NCBI RefSeq assembly: GCF_030166655.1
Contig: NZ_CP126446.1
Span: 2,046,001-2,110,000, forward strand
DNA: 64,000 nucleotides
Direction: 5' to 3'
Origin: Pontibacillus chungwhensis
Lineage (GTDB): Bacteria > Bacillota > Bacilli > Bacillales > BH030062
Of this stretch, positions 44,333 through 53,528 are shown piece after piece. The notes below the pieces were generated by a model, which was not told where the DNA came from, did not search any database, and worked only from the letters and a program-made list of their open reading frames with translations. Numbering within the stretch: the first letter of the stretch is position 1; the number at the start of each line of letters is the position of its first letter. A program made the translations under genes and the position numbers.

Positions 44333-45250
44333 GTGAACATAAATGTCTTAGTAGTAGGCTGCAATGAAGTTACAGAGAAAGTGTTAGCTTTAGCAACATG
44401 TTTCCCGGACGTGTCATTAATCCCCTTGACTGATCTTTCAACGTTAGAAAACGTAAGCAATTACCAAGCCATTCTATTAGCTAATCCAATTATTCCTTCG
44501 CATACCTTATCTAAAGCTATGGATCATACACCTGTCTTTACACTTTCCTATACAGAAATAGCCCTTTATTCAACCTTGTTCAAATGTAGCTATGAACAAC
44601 GATTAACCCCTTCTAATTCCTATTCTATAAGTATTGACGTTAAAGATATGGATCTAAAGAGCATAGCAGAAGAGTTAAAAGACGAAAGAATCCTTATAAC
44701 AGAATATAAAGAAGAGAGTAGAGATCAAATCCTTAAGCGCCACATAGATCTATGGAAGAACCAAGAGGCACAATGTATTGTCACCTGTGATCCTTATATT
44801 AAAACAAGGTTAGAGAAACAAAGGATACCTGTCAGACTGATCATCCCTACCAGTCAATGTATAACGCGCTCTATAAATCACCTCATTAAAGAAATACCAG
44901 AATATTCGAAATCAAGGAAGCTTTATGTGAGTGACACCATACGGTACGAACATCAGGGAACTTTCTCATCTATAAAAGGGCTTGGAGTAAGTGCCAAAAC
45001 ACTTCACCGTTTGCAATGCTTATGTTATGCCAACGGAAAAAACACCTTAACAGCCGCAGAATTAGCTAAAGGATTTTCTGTTACATTACGTAGTGCCAGA
45101 AGAATCTTATCAAACCTTGAAGAAAATCAGATTGCTATAGTTATTGGGGAAGAGCAATCTAATCAACGAGGACGACCTAGAATGATCTTTAGAATCGATC
45201 TGCACCAATGCCAGGAGGAGATTCTATCCAATTGTAGCTATCTTTCGTAA
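44333..45250 (+). CDS. putative transcription regulator: two-lobed sensor domain plus winged helix
   Basis: I do not recognise this 305-residue protein as a named family. Residues about 1-200 look like two Rossmann-like lobes (INVLVVGCNEVTEKVL, then a second lobe with CIVTCDPYIKTRLEKQRIPVRLIIPT), which recall the PrpR_N sensor fold. Residues about 220-295 form a winged helix (NTLTAAELAKGFSVTLRSARRILSNLEENQ, wing SNQRGRPRMIFRI). No AAA domain is present. The position between importer and catabolic genes suggests it senses a pathway intermediate. The GTG at 44333 sits 6 nt after AGAGGTG; GTG at 44324 is the alternative. Confidence 0.65.
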   Translation: MNINVLVVGCNEVTEKVLALATCFPDVSLIPLTDLSTLENVSNYQAILLANPIIPSHTLSKAMDHTPVFTLSYTEIALYSTLFKCSYEQRLTPSNSYSISIDVKDMDLKSIAEELKDERILITEYKEESRDQILKRHIDLWKNQEAQCIVTCDPYIKTRLEKQRIPVRLIIPTSQCITRSINHLIKEIPEYSKSRKLYVSDTIRYEHQGTFSSIKGLGVSAKTLHRLQCLCYANGKNTLTAAELAKGFSVTLRSARRILSNLEENQIAIVIGEEQSNQRGRPRMIFRIDLHQCQEEILSNCSYLS

Positions 45251-45265
45251 AGAAAGGGAGAGACG

Positions 45266-46042
45266 ATGACGAACGTATTCTTAAATACTGTATTACTTGA
45301 AAAGAATCGGTGGGAAGAAGGTCAAAACCCTTCGATCCTTGTGAGTGAATGGATATCTACTATAAATGAGGCGGGCTTTGATGGTTTAGAATTATGGCAA
45401 AATCATTATGCAAAATCTTCTCCTCAAGAAAAGGAAAAAATTAAGGATGAGAACTTCCCTGTAAGTCTATTTAATACGTATATCAAATTTGAAGATGGTT
45501 GGGAACAAGAGAGGGACAACATTGCTCATATGGCCCACCAGCTTCGATGCAAGGGTGTGAAATTTAATCTCGGGAGCTCTATAGAGAACAAAGAAATGTA
45601 TGTCACCCACATTAAGGAGATGCTGAAGCAATTGCCGAATACTTGCCAGCTCCTCTGCGAATGCCATGCAGGGACGATTATGGAAGACCCAGAAGTCGCA
45701 TACGCTCTTCTAGATCAGATTGGTTCTGAACGAGTAAAGATTATCATCCACCCCTTACAACTTCATTTAAATATAGAGGAATGGTTTACCTATTTCGGGT
45801 CAACCATTACACATGCTCACATTAGTTTATACAACCAGGAAAGGTTTCATCGATTACGAGCTTCAGAAAGGTTTGTAAAAGAGCGTTTAAAGGAAATCGA
45901 TCGTCTGCAGTTTTATGGGACCTATTCCATAGAATTTACGGAGGGTGTAGCTACAGGTGAAGAGAACCCAAGGGATCTTCTCTCACATGCAGAAGAAGAT
46001 TTATTACTTCTAAGACATCTATTGAAAGAGTTAGGAGCATAG
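45266..46042 (+). CDS. sugar phosphate isomerase/epimerase (TIM barrel)
   Basis: This 258-residue protein belongs to the xylose-isomerase-like TIM barrel group (AP endonuclease 2 superfamily). Likely metal ligands are visible in order: Glu in GFDGLELWQNH, Glu in LLCECHAGT, His in IIIHPLQ, His in THAHIS and Glu in YSIEFTEG. Partners in such loci convert keto or inosose sugars produced by Gfo/Idh dehydrogenases. The next gene, 3 bp downstream, is exactly such a dehydrogenase, so the two probably act in sequence on the imported sugar. Confidence 0.85.
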   Translation: MTNVFLNTVLLEKNRWEEGQNPSILVSEWISTINEAGFDGLELWQNHYAKSSPQEKEKIKDENFPVSLFNTYIKFEDGWEQERDNIAHMAHQLRCKGVKFNLGSSIENKEMYVTHIKEMLKQLPNTCQLLCECHAGTIMEDPEVAYALLDQIGSERVKIIIHPLQLHLNIEEWFTYFGSTITHAHISLYNQERFHRLRASERFVKERLKEIDRLQFYGTYSIEFTEGVATGEENPRDLLSHAEEDLLLLRHLLKELGA

Positions 46043-46045
46043 CCT

Positions 46046-47029
46046 ATGAATTTATCTGTATGTGTAATAGGAGTTGGTATTATTGCTAAGCATCATCTAG
46101 AAGCAATAAGTAAATTTCCTGAACTAAAGCTTTTAGCTGTTGCAGATATTGATTCTAATAAAGCAATGAAAATCGCTTCACAATACGGAGTTAAAGGATA
46201 TAGCGCCTACCAGGAAATGATTGTGAAAGAAGCTCCGGATCTCGTCATCAATACTCTTCCGCATTTTCTGCATAAAGAGGCAACTATTTTTGCTGCAAAA
46301 GAAGACTGTCATATTTTATTGGAAAAACCCATGGCTTTAACTTCAGAAGAGTGCCAAGAAATTAGAGAGTGTGTAAAGGCTAGTGGAGTAAAGCTTATGG
46401 TTGCCCATACCCAACACTATTTGGCGGAAAATATAGTAGCGAAAAATTATATAGATACCCATGATTTAGGTCCGCTATTAATGGTGAACGATGCCAGGCA
46501 CGTCTCGTATTTCCATCCTGATCGCCCTAAATGGTTCTTAGAAAAGAAAAAGGCGGGAGGGGGGATTCTAATGAATCTCGGTGCACATTCCATCGACAAA
46601 ATCCAGTGGCTTACACAGTCTACATTTTCATACATTAAAGCAAATCTCCATTATCCAGATCCACAGCAACAAACGGATGTAGAAGGAAGTGGAACGGTCT
46701 ATTTAGAAACGAGTGACGGAGTGCCTGTCACGATTTCAATGTCAGGTTTTACGGTTATTCCAACGCAGCGCACAGAATTAATTTTTAAACGAGGAATGGT
46801 CAAAATAGAAATGGGTGAAGGGGTGTTCGTTAGCCACGATGGAAACGAGCTGACATTAAAAGTCCCAAAATTCCCCGATCCATTTATTTTACAATTAGAA
46901 GATATGATGAAAAGGATTCGAGATGAAACGTGTGGAAATGGGCAATACGGTCAATCCATTATTCAAATTATTGAAGGCATCTACAAATCGGATCAATTAA
47001 AAAAAGGAATAAATTTGGGTACTGGTTAA
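46046..47029 (+). CDS. Gfo/Idh/MocA-family oxidoreductase
   Basis: This 327-residue NAD(P)-dependent sugar dehydrogenase has the Rossmann GVGIIAKHHLEAI at the N-terminus, the EKPMALTSEEC block containing the family's conserved lysine (about residue 94), and GGGILMNLGAHSIDKIQWL with the catalytic histidine (about 172-190). The substrate is a cyclic or open sugar, amino sugar or inositol; sequence does not decide. It is the last gene of the importer operon and is followed by a long hairpin. Confidence 0.92.
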   Translation: MNLSVCVIGVGIIAKHHLEAISKFPELKLLAVADIDSNKAMKIASQYGVKGYSAYQEMIVKEAPDLVINTLPHFLHKEATIFAAKEDCHILLEKPMALTSEECQEIRECVKASGVKLMVAHTQHYLAENIVAKNYIDTHDLGPLLMVNDARHVSYFHPDRPKWFLEKKKAGGGILMNLGAHSIDKIQWLTQSTFSYIKANLHYPDPQQQTDVEGSGTVYLETSDGVPVTISMSGFTVIPTQRTELIFKRGMVKIEMGEGVFVSHDGNELTLKVPKFPDPFILQLEDMMKRIRDETCGNGQYGQSIIQIIEGIYKSDQLKKGINLGTG

Positions 47030-47093
47030 CTTAAATTAGTTTTTCAACCCAAAAAATTATGAAATAATAATCAAGATAAAAATTAAAAAAACA

Positions 47094-47194
<101 letters not shown>

Positions 47195-47207
47195 ATAGGA
47201 TAGAAAA

Positions 47208-47582
47208 TTACTTTTCTATCCTATATCTATGTGCCCTATCCTTGCTCTTATTAATATCAATAAATTGAACACTAAATTCAATAATATCGTTTGTCCTTAA
47301 GTCATGCTTTTTAGCAAAATCTTTTGTAGATTCTAATAGCTCTTGGTTGTATGTAGTTTTATATTGAACACGATCTTTAGGTCTGGATTCTTTGCTGTAC
47401 ATAATTTCCCCTTGTTCCAGGAGATTTCTTAGGCCACTTTCTAATAAATAATTTACATGTGTGTTGTGATCATCTGCCATCTTTTTTAAATTATTGAGCA
47501 CTGTTTTACTAATGTTGGTTCTGAATTTAACTCTCGAATTATCAGTAGCTTGTACGAGTCTTCCATCAACTGATTTCCACAT
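47208..47582 (-). CDS. tandem ribbon-helix-helix-like protein
   Basis: This 124-residue protein is of a type I have seen labelled rRNA methyltransferase, but it has no methyltransferase fold. What is visible is an internal duplication. VKFRTNISKTVLNNLKKMAD (residues about 18-37) and VQYKTTYNQELLESTKDFAK (about 72-91) align as a short strand followed by two helices, each about 45 residues. That is a ribbon-helix-helix-like pattern and suggests a single-chain DNA-binding protein. It is encoded 29 bp downstream of a LAGLIDADG endonuclease gene on the same strand, so the two may be a mobile unit. The ribosome binding site GGGGGAA is 12 nt before the ATG. Confidence 0.6.
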   Translation of the reverse strand: MWKSVDGRLVQATDNSRVKFRTNISKTVLNNLKKMADDHNTHVNYLLESGLRNLLEQGEIMYSKESRPKDRVQYKTTYNQELLESTKDFAKKHDLRTNDIIEFSVQFIDINKSKDRAHRYRIEK

Positions 47583-47611
47583 TATTTAAAATTTCCCCCA
47601 TTCAAGTTCTT

Positions 47612-48445
<834 letters not shown>

Positions 48446-48532
48446 TCATCAAACAATAGAAATTTATATTTATTATACAAACATACGTTCTTTGAGTCCA
48501 TTGAAAAGCCTTTCTTCGCTTTATATACATAA

Positions 48533-48563
48533 AAAAGTACGCTTCTATAAGAAGCGTACTTTT
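48533..48563 (-). terminator. terminator of the Dabb gene
   Basis: 13-bp stem AAAAGTACGCTTC / GAAGCGTACTTTT with a 5-nt loop and T-run on the minus strand. Confidence 0.88.
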
Positions 48564-48570
48564 AAAATCT

Positions 48571-48864
48571 TTATAGTTCGAAATCCAGTGCCAGAATGTC
48601 AGACATTCCAATCTCTTTTAAGTATGAAACTACTTTTTGGTGCTCCTCATGAGGTCCATATTGCTCAAGGGCTTCCTGATCTTCAAAGCGAACGGTGAGT
48701 CCTAGTTCGTACCCTTTGCTACGGTCGGAGAAATTTACTCCCGCTTGCAGATCTACGATACCAGGAATTTTATTTTTAAGTGAAGTTAACTTTTGGATAG
48801 CTTCATTTTTCTGTTCATCAGTCGTTTGATCGTTAAACTTAAATAATACAACATGTTCAATCAT
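48571..48864 (-). CDS. Dabb (stress-responsive alpha/beta barrel) family protein
   Basis: This 97-residue dimeric ferredoxin-like barrel protein has the family pattern IEHVVLFKFND, GIVDLQAGVNFS and YGPHEEHQKVVSYLKE. Members range from stress proteins of unknown role to small cyclases. No substrate can be assigned. AAAGGTG lies 8 nt before the ATG. A likely promoter with TTGTTA (48947-48952) and a TATAATAA-type -10 is read leftward from 48952. Confidence 0.9.
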   Translation of the reverse strand: MIEHVVLFKFNDQTTDEQKNEAIQKLTSLKNKIPGIVDLQAGVNFSDRSKGYELGLTVRFEDQEALEQYGPHEEHQKVVSYLKEIGMSDILALDFEL

Positions 48865-49266
48865 TCTTTTAACACCTTTCTTATCTACAACAAAGTTAGT
48901 TTATTTTTAGTAGTTGCCCTTTATTATTATATCACTTTAAAGAAGATAACAAACTTTTGATGCCTAACTCCCTTTAAATGACTTATGTGGACCTTTTTCA
49001 AGCAAGAAAAAAGTGATTTACTTTTTTGTCAGAATATTATAAAATTTAAAGAAGGAATCATACTATTGCCTCTAAGCCCATCCCAGGCATAAACAGGCAT
49101 AAAGCTTTTCCTACCCTCTAAATTGAATATGAAACAACTGTTAATCTTGCTCTCCTGCCTCCTCCAGGACGGGGTCCAGCAAGTAAAAAGCCAGTTTGAA
49201 CGTGCACATATTCATGTGTCTCTTCAAACTGGCTTTTTTTATTTATTAGAAGGAGCGTGATCCAAT
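48865..49266 (+). other. 402-bp gene-free region with a possible attenuated leader
   Basis: The left part holds the leftward Dabb promoter. The right part, up to the CoA-transferase gene, has no frame but carries TCAGAATATT at 49029-49038, a C-rich patch with GGAC-GGG-GTCC near 49168-49178, and a complete intrinsic terminator at 49185-49240. That terminator lies only 27 bp before the start codon. This arrangement suggests a regulatory leader or a small RNA gene. Confidence 0.5.
49185..49240 (+). terminator. intrinsic terminator in the 5' leader of the CoA-transferase operon
   Basis: 16-bp stem AAAAAGCCAGTTTGAA / TTCAAACTGGCTTTTT, topped by an inner CACAT / ATGTG hairpin and followed by extra Ts. 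No rightward gene lies upstream of it, so it must end a leader or a small RNA. Confidence 0.88.
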
Positions 49267-50454
49267 GTGAGCACTTCTTTAGATGGGATTCGAGTAGTCG
49301 ATCTTACGCGAGTATTAGCCGGTCCCTACTGTTCCATGATTCTTGGAGATCTTGGAGCTGAAGTGATTAAAGTAGAAGCCCCAGGTGGCAGTGACGACAC
49401 AAGAAAGTGGGGTCCTCCCTTTCAAGAAGGCGTAAGTGCTTATTATCTTTGTGCCAACCGTAATAAAAAGAGCATCACGGTTGATTTAAAATCGCCAAAG
49501 GGCTCAGAAATTATAAAAAAATTAGTAGAAACTAGCGATGTAGTCATGCATAACTTTAAAACTGGGACAATGAAACGATTAGGTCTGGATTATGATGCAT
49601 TAAAAGAAATAAACCCGCGTATTGTGTATTGTTCGATTACTGGATTTGGAGAAACAGGCCCCTTTAAGCATCTGCCTGGCTATGACTTTATTATCCAGGC
49701 CATGAGTGGTCTTATGAGTATCACAGGAGACACCGATTCCGGTCCTCAAAAGCTAGGGATTGCCATAACAGATGTTCTAACAGGGTTATATGCCTGTATC
49801 GGTATACAAAGCGCTCTTTTAGAGAGAGTGACATCTGGTGAAGGTCAAATGGTTGATCTTTCTTTATATGATTCAGCCGTCTCCTCTCTCATTAATATTG
49901 GTAGCAATTATTTAATGTCAGGTCAGGTTCCTGAACGTTTAGGCAATCATCATGCGAATATTGTACCTTATCAAACGTTTTGCTCTTCTGATGGTGAGAT
50001 GGTGATAGCAGTAGGGAATGACCGACAGTTTAAGTCTTTATGTAAGCTAATGGATATGCCGGAACTGGCTTGGGATCCACGGTTTGCGACAAATCCTGAC
50101 CGTGTGGCTCATCGCAAGGAACTCGTTCCTCTATTGCAGAAACGGTTCTCTACACACTCAACCGCTTACTGGAAAGATTTATGTCACAAAGAGGACGTTC
50201 CGTTTGGACCGATACAAACAGTTGATGAACTCATACAAGATCCTCAACTACAAGCCCGAGAAATGTTTGTAAGTGCGCATCATCCGAAGGCCGGACTCAT
50301 CAAAATGATTGGTAGTCCTTTGAAGCTTTCAAGAACACCTACTTCTTTAACTCGCCATCCACCTGAACCAGGAGAACATACAGCGGAAGTCCTTTCCGCG
50401 TTAGGCTATACTCAAGATGATTTAGAACGCATGAAAAATAATCAATCCATATAA
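49267..50454 (+). CDS. class III CoA-transferase (CaiB/BaiF; predicted glutarate CoA-transferase)
   Basis: This 395-residue family III CoA-transferase moves CoA between carboxylates through an aspartyl-CoA intermediate. The catalytic Asp is Asp169 in LGIAITDVLTG, the same numbering as formyl-CoA transferase. MSTSLDGIRVVDLTRVLAGP and GDLGAEVIKVEAPGGSD are typical N-terminal blocks. The next gene encodes a glutaryl-CoA-dehydrogenase-like enzyme and then a semialdehyde dehydrogenase. By analogy with human SUGCT I propose succinyl-CoA:glutarate CoA-transfer (inference). The start is GTG at 49267 with AAGGAG 11 nt before it. An intrinsic terminator in its leader points to attenuation. Confidence 0.82.
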   Translation: MSTSLDGIRVVDLTRVLAGPYCSMILGDLGAEVIKVEAPGGSDDTRKWGPPFQEGVSAYYLCANRNKKSITVDLKSPKGSEIIKKLVETSDVVMHNFKTGTMKRLGLDYDALKEINPRIVYCSITGFGETGPFKHLPGYDFIIQAMSGLMSITGDTDSGPQKLGIAITDVLTGLYACIGIQSALLERVTSGEGQMVDLSLYDSAVSSLINIGSNYLMSGQVPERLGNHHANIVPYQTFCSSDGEMVIAVGNDRQFKSLCKLMDMPELAWDPRFATNPDRVAHRKELVPLLQKRFSTHSTAYWKDLCHKEDVPFGPIQTVDELIQDPQLQAREMFVSAHHPKAGLIKMIGSPLKLSRTPTSLTRHPPEPGEHTAEVLSALGYTQDDLERMKNNQSI

Positions 50455-50467
50455 GGAGATGCTTACG

Positions 50468-51661
50468 ATGAATTTTGAACTCACTGAAGAACAATCCATG
50501 CTTCAAAAAACTGTTCGTTCCTTTGTTGATCAGGAAATCATGCCCTATATAGATGAATGGGATGCTAAAGGACATTTTGACACGGACACCTTGAAGAAAA
50601 TTTCAGAGCTTGGTCTTATGGGAGTGTGCATTCCTTCGAAATACGGTGGTAGTGGGATGGATTATAACTCACTAGCAATCGTTTGCGAGGAGCTTGAACG
50701 AGGAGATACCGCTTTTCGAACTGCAGTCTCTGTTCACACCGGTTTGAATAGTATGACTCTCCTTCAGTGGGGAACTGAAGCGCAAAAAGAAAAATATCTG
50801 ATCCCACAAGCAAAAGGAGAAAAAGTTGGAGCATTTGGTTTAACAGAACCAGGTGCAGGATCTGATGTAGCCTCGTTACAGACGACAGCAAAGCTAGATG
50901 GCAATGAGTATGTTTTAAATGGTCAAAAAACCTGGATTTCTCTTTGTGACACTGCTGATCACTTCTTAGTTTTTGCCTATACAGATAAAGAGAGAAGTCA
51001 TCATGGGATTTCTTGTTTTATAGTAGAAAGGACGATGCAAGGCTTTTCTTCTAAAGCAACAAAAGGGAAACTTGGAATCAGGGCCGGAAACACTGGAGAA
51101 TTATTCTTTGATGATATGCGGGTCCCTAAAGAGAATCTTGTTGGAAAAGAGGGAGATGGTTTTAAAATTGCCATGTCCGCTCTCGACAATGGACGATTTA
51201 CTGTTGCTGCTGGAGCTTGTGGTCAAATTATGGCGTGCCTAGAAGCGAGTGTGGATTATTGTCATGAACGTCAGACATTTGGAAAAGAAATTGGGAAACA
51301 TCAGTTGGTGAAACAAATGATTGCCAATATGGAAGCTGGTCTGCAGATGAGCCGCTTACTTGTATGGAAAGCAGGTGAATTAAAAAATAGTGGCAAACGG
51401 AACACGAGGGAAACCTCTCTCGCTAAATGGCAAGCATGCGATTTTGCTAATAAAGCTGCGGATGATGCTGTTCAAATCCACGGAGCGTATGGTTATTCAA
51501 ATGAGTACCCTGTTGAACGATACCTGCGCAATTCAAAAGCTCCTGTCATTTATGAAGGGACCAGAGAAATTCATACTTTGATGCAAGCAGATTATGTGCT
51601 TGGTTATCGTAAAGATAAATCCCTTGATCATATGCTGCCGAAATGGCCATTTGAAGATTAG
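50468..51661 (+). CDS. acyl-CoA dehydrogenase, predicted glutaryl-CoA dehydrogenase
   Basis: This 397-residue flavoenzyme has catalytic Glu363 in VIYEGTREIHT. The segment AFRTAVSVHTGL puts Arg84 where human glutaryl-CoA dehydrogenase has Arg94, which holds the free carboxylate of glutaryl-CoA; simple fatty acyl-CoA dehydrogenases lack it. VGAFGLTEPGAGSD is the flavin/substrate loop. The expected reaction is oxidative decarboxylation of glutaryl-CoA to crotonyl-CoA. The ATG at 50468 is 9 nt after AAGGAG; the ATG at 50459 overlaps that site. It lies 13 bp after the CoA-transferase and 12 bp before the aldehyde dehydrogenase, so the three form one operon. Confidence 0.83.
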   Translation: MNFELTEEQSMLQKTVRSFVDQEIMPYIDEWDAKGHFDTDTLKKISELGLMGVCIPSKYGGSGMDYNSLAIVCEELERGDTAFRTAVSVHTGLNSMTLLQWGTEAQKEKYLIPQAKGEKVGAFGLTEPGAGSDVASLQTTAKLDGNEYVLNGQKTWISLCDTADHFLVFAYTDKERSHHGISCFIVERTMQGFSSKATKGKLGIRAGNTGELFFDDMRVPKENLVGKEGDGFKIAMSALDNGRFTVAAGACGQIMACLEASVDYCHERQTFGKEIGKHQLVKQMIANMEAGLQMSRLLVWKAGELKNSGKRNTRETSLAKWQACDFANKAADDAVQIHGAYGYSNEYPVERYLRNSKAPVIYEGTREIHTLMQADYVLGYRKDKSLDHMLPKWPFED

Positions 51662-51673
51662 GAGGCGATGTTT

Positions 51674-53128
51674 ATGACAGAATTGAAGCATTACCACCAT
51701 TCTATTTATATCGATGGGAAATGGGAAGGTTCAGAATCAGGAAAGACCGCTAGTGTCATGAATCCTGCTACCCTTGAGAAACTGACTGATGTATCCTTTG
51801 GAGGACGAATAGAAACTCAAAAAGCCATACAATCCGCTTCGCTCTCCTTTCCCGAATGGTCGAAAAAGACAGCTCGCGAACGATCAAGGATCTTATATCG
51901 CGTTCATGAATTACTGTTAGAGCGTCTTGACGAGCTGGCTACGATTTTAACACTTGAACAAGGAAAACCTCTAAAAGAAGCGAAGGGAGAAATTCGTGCT
52001 TCTGCTAGTTTTTTTCTATGGTATGCAGAAGAAGCCAATCGTTTATATGGTGAGTGGATCCCCTCTTCTCTCCCTGGGAAAAGGCTCCATGTCATCCCCC
52101 AACCAGTTGGTGTGATTGCTGCGATTACGCCTTGGAACTTTCCATCATCCATGATAGCGAGAAAAGTTGCACCCGCTCTTGCTGCTGGATGCACAGTCGT
52201 ACTTAAACCTGCTCCGGAAACACCTTTGTCGGCGATTGAACTTATTACTATTTTGGATGAAGCCGGAGTCCCACCAGGCGTGGTTAATCTGGTCACAGGT
52301 GATGCAGAAGAAATTGGTGCCGTTCTAATGAAAAGTAAAGAAGTACGTTTGCTCACCTTTACTGGTTCCACAGATGTTGGGAAACATTTAATGCGAGGAA
52401 GTGCTGACACCGTAAAGAAACTATCTCTTGAACTTGGCGGTCACGCACCTATTCTAGTATTTGAAGACGCAGACTTAAAACGGGCTGCTACCCAAACCAT
52501 AGCTAGTAAATTTCGAAACAGTGGCCAGACTTGTATTTGCGCAAATCGTGTTTATGTACATGAAGACATAATGGATGAATTCACGGAATTACTGAAGGAA
52601 AAACTTAACCAATTAAGACCAGGTAATGGGTTGAAGGATGAAATAGACTTAGGTCCTCTCATCCACCGTCAAGCATTAGACAAAGTTCAAGCTCAATTAG
52701 AAGACGCTCTTCATAAGGGAGCAAAAGTGTTAGTCGGAGGAGGACCGTTATCGACAGGTCTTAAGGGTCATTTCTACTCTCCTACCCTGTTGAAAGATGC
52801 AACGGATCAAATGGACGTTATGTCAGCAGAAACATTTGGTCCTCTTCTTCCCTTGCAGTCATTTACAGATGAAGAGGAAGTCATTCAAAAAGCCAATGAT
52901 ACCGATTATGGTCTGGCTGCCTATCTGTTCACAGAAAATTTAAGCCGAGCAACGAGAGTGTCAGAATCACTTGCTTATGGAATCGTTGGAATAAACGATG
53001 TTTTTCCAGCAGTGGCTGAGGCTCCATTTGGAGGAATTAAACAATCTGGGGTTGGAAAAGAAGGTGGATCACAAGGGATCCATGAATATGTGAATTTGAA
53101 GTATATTTCAACAGCCATTCATGAATGA
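51674..53128 (+). CDS. semialdehyde dehydrogenase, predicted glutarate/succinate semialdehyde dehydrogenase
   Basis: This 484-residue NAD(P)-dependent aldehyde dehydrogenase of the GabD/DavD group has Lys178 in VVLKPAPETP, Glu253 in SLELGGHAP and the nucleophile Cys287 in NSGQTCICANR, all intact. Enzymes of this group oxidise succinate and glutarate semialdehydes. With glutaryl-CoA-forming and -using enzymes in the same operon, glutarate semialdehyde to glutarate is the best call. The ATG at 51674 is 8 nt after AGGAGG; the ATG at 51668 is too close to it. It is the last gene of the rightward operon. Confidence 0.85.
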   Translation: MTELKHYHHSIYIDGKWEGSESGKTASVMNPATLEKLTDVSFGGRIETQKAIQSASLSFPEWSKKTARERSRILYRVHELLLERLDELATILTLEQGKPLKEAKGEIRASASFFLWYAEEANRLYGEWIPSSLPGKRLHVIPQPVGVIAAITPWNFPSSMIARKVAPALAAGCTVVLKPAPETPLSAIELITILDEAGVPPGVVNLVTGDAEEIGAVLMKSKEVRLLTFTGSTDVGKHLMRGSADTVKKLSLELGGHAPILVFEDADLKRAATQTIASKFRNSGQTCICANRVYVHEDIMDEFTELLKEKLNQLRPGNGLKDEIDLGPLIHRQALDKVQAQLEDALHKGAKVLVGGGPLSTGLKGHFYSPTLLKDATDQMDVMSAETFGPLLPLQSFTDEEEVIQKANDTDYGLAAYLFTENLSRATRVSESLAYGIVGINDVFPAVAEAPFGGIKQSGVGKEGGSQGIHEYVNLKYISTAIHE

Positions 53129-53170
53129 TCGTTTAGTGATCACTTGCTTATTTTTGTATAGCATGTTTAA

Positions 53171-53201
53171 AAGCATTCATAGATCTTACCTATGAATGCT
53201 T
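53171..53201. terminator. hairpin between convergent operons
   Basis: 12-bp perfect stem AAGCATTCATAG / CTATGAATGCTT with a 7-nt loop, overlapping the DUF3870 stop. Short T/A tracts flank it, so it can act on both strands. Confidence 0.7.
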
Positions 53202-53508
53202 AGTCATGTTTAAGTCCGTATTGTTTGTGAAGATCTTTCAAAGCAGAAATAAGTGCATTGCTTGCTTTCCCTAAATAGTAAGCACGTATCTCTTCAATGG
53301 GCTCATCAAGGGAATGCCTTAAACTAAACCCTTTAAGAAGTTGACCAATAAATTGGCGCCCATGCTCTGTGGCTAACGTGCAGTTTGCTTCAAGAATTAC
53401 CCCATAGGTACCATCGACTTCTGCCGTAATAGTTAAGACATCATACATGTTTTGAGCAGCCATTCCAGCGGGGAGCCTTGCATGACCTGCAATGAAATAG
53501 GTTTTCAT
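53200..53508 (-). CDS. DUF3870 family protein
   Basis: This 102-residue protein of the DUF3870 type has the pattern YFIAGHARLPAGMAAQNMYDVLTI and VILEANCTLATEHGR. The family is small, mainly in Firmicutes, and often encoded beside amino-acid or carboxylate catabolic genes. No activity is established that I know of. The ATG at 53508 is chosen for the TGGAGG ribosome binding site; a GTG 12 bases upstream overlaps it. It follows the IclR gene after 20 bp, so the two are probably co-transcribed. Confidence 0.8.
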   Translation of the reverse strand: MKTYFIAGHARLPAGMAAQNMYDVLTITAEVDGTYGVILEANCTLATEHGRQFIGQLLKGFSLRHSLDEPIEEIRAYYLGKASNALISALKDLHKQYGLKHD

Positions 53509-53528
53509 ATATACCTCCACTAATGATC

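Noticed and set aside
48900-48925. Fifth copy of the dispersed repeat (TTTTTAGTAGTTGCCC)
   Set aside because: Only the TTAGTAG core matches; similarity does not extend to the rest of the 22 bp.
49140-49180. T-box leader before the CoA-transferase gene
   Set aside because: The T-box core sequence and specifier architecture are not present, and the operon is catabolic.
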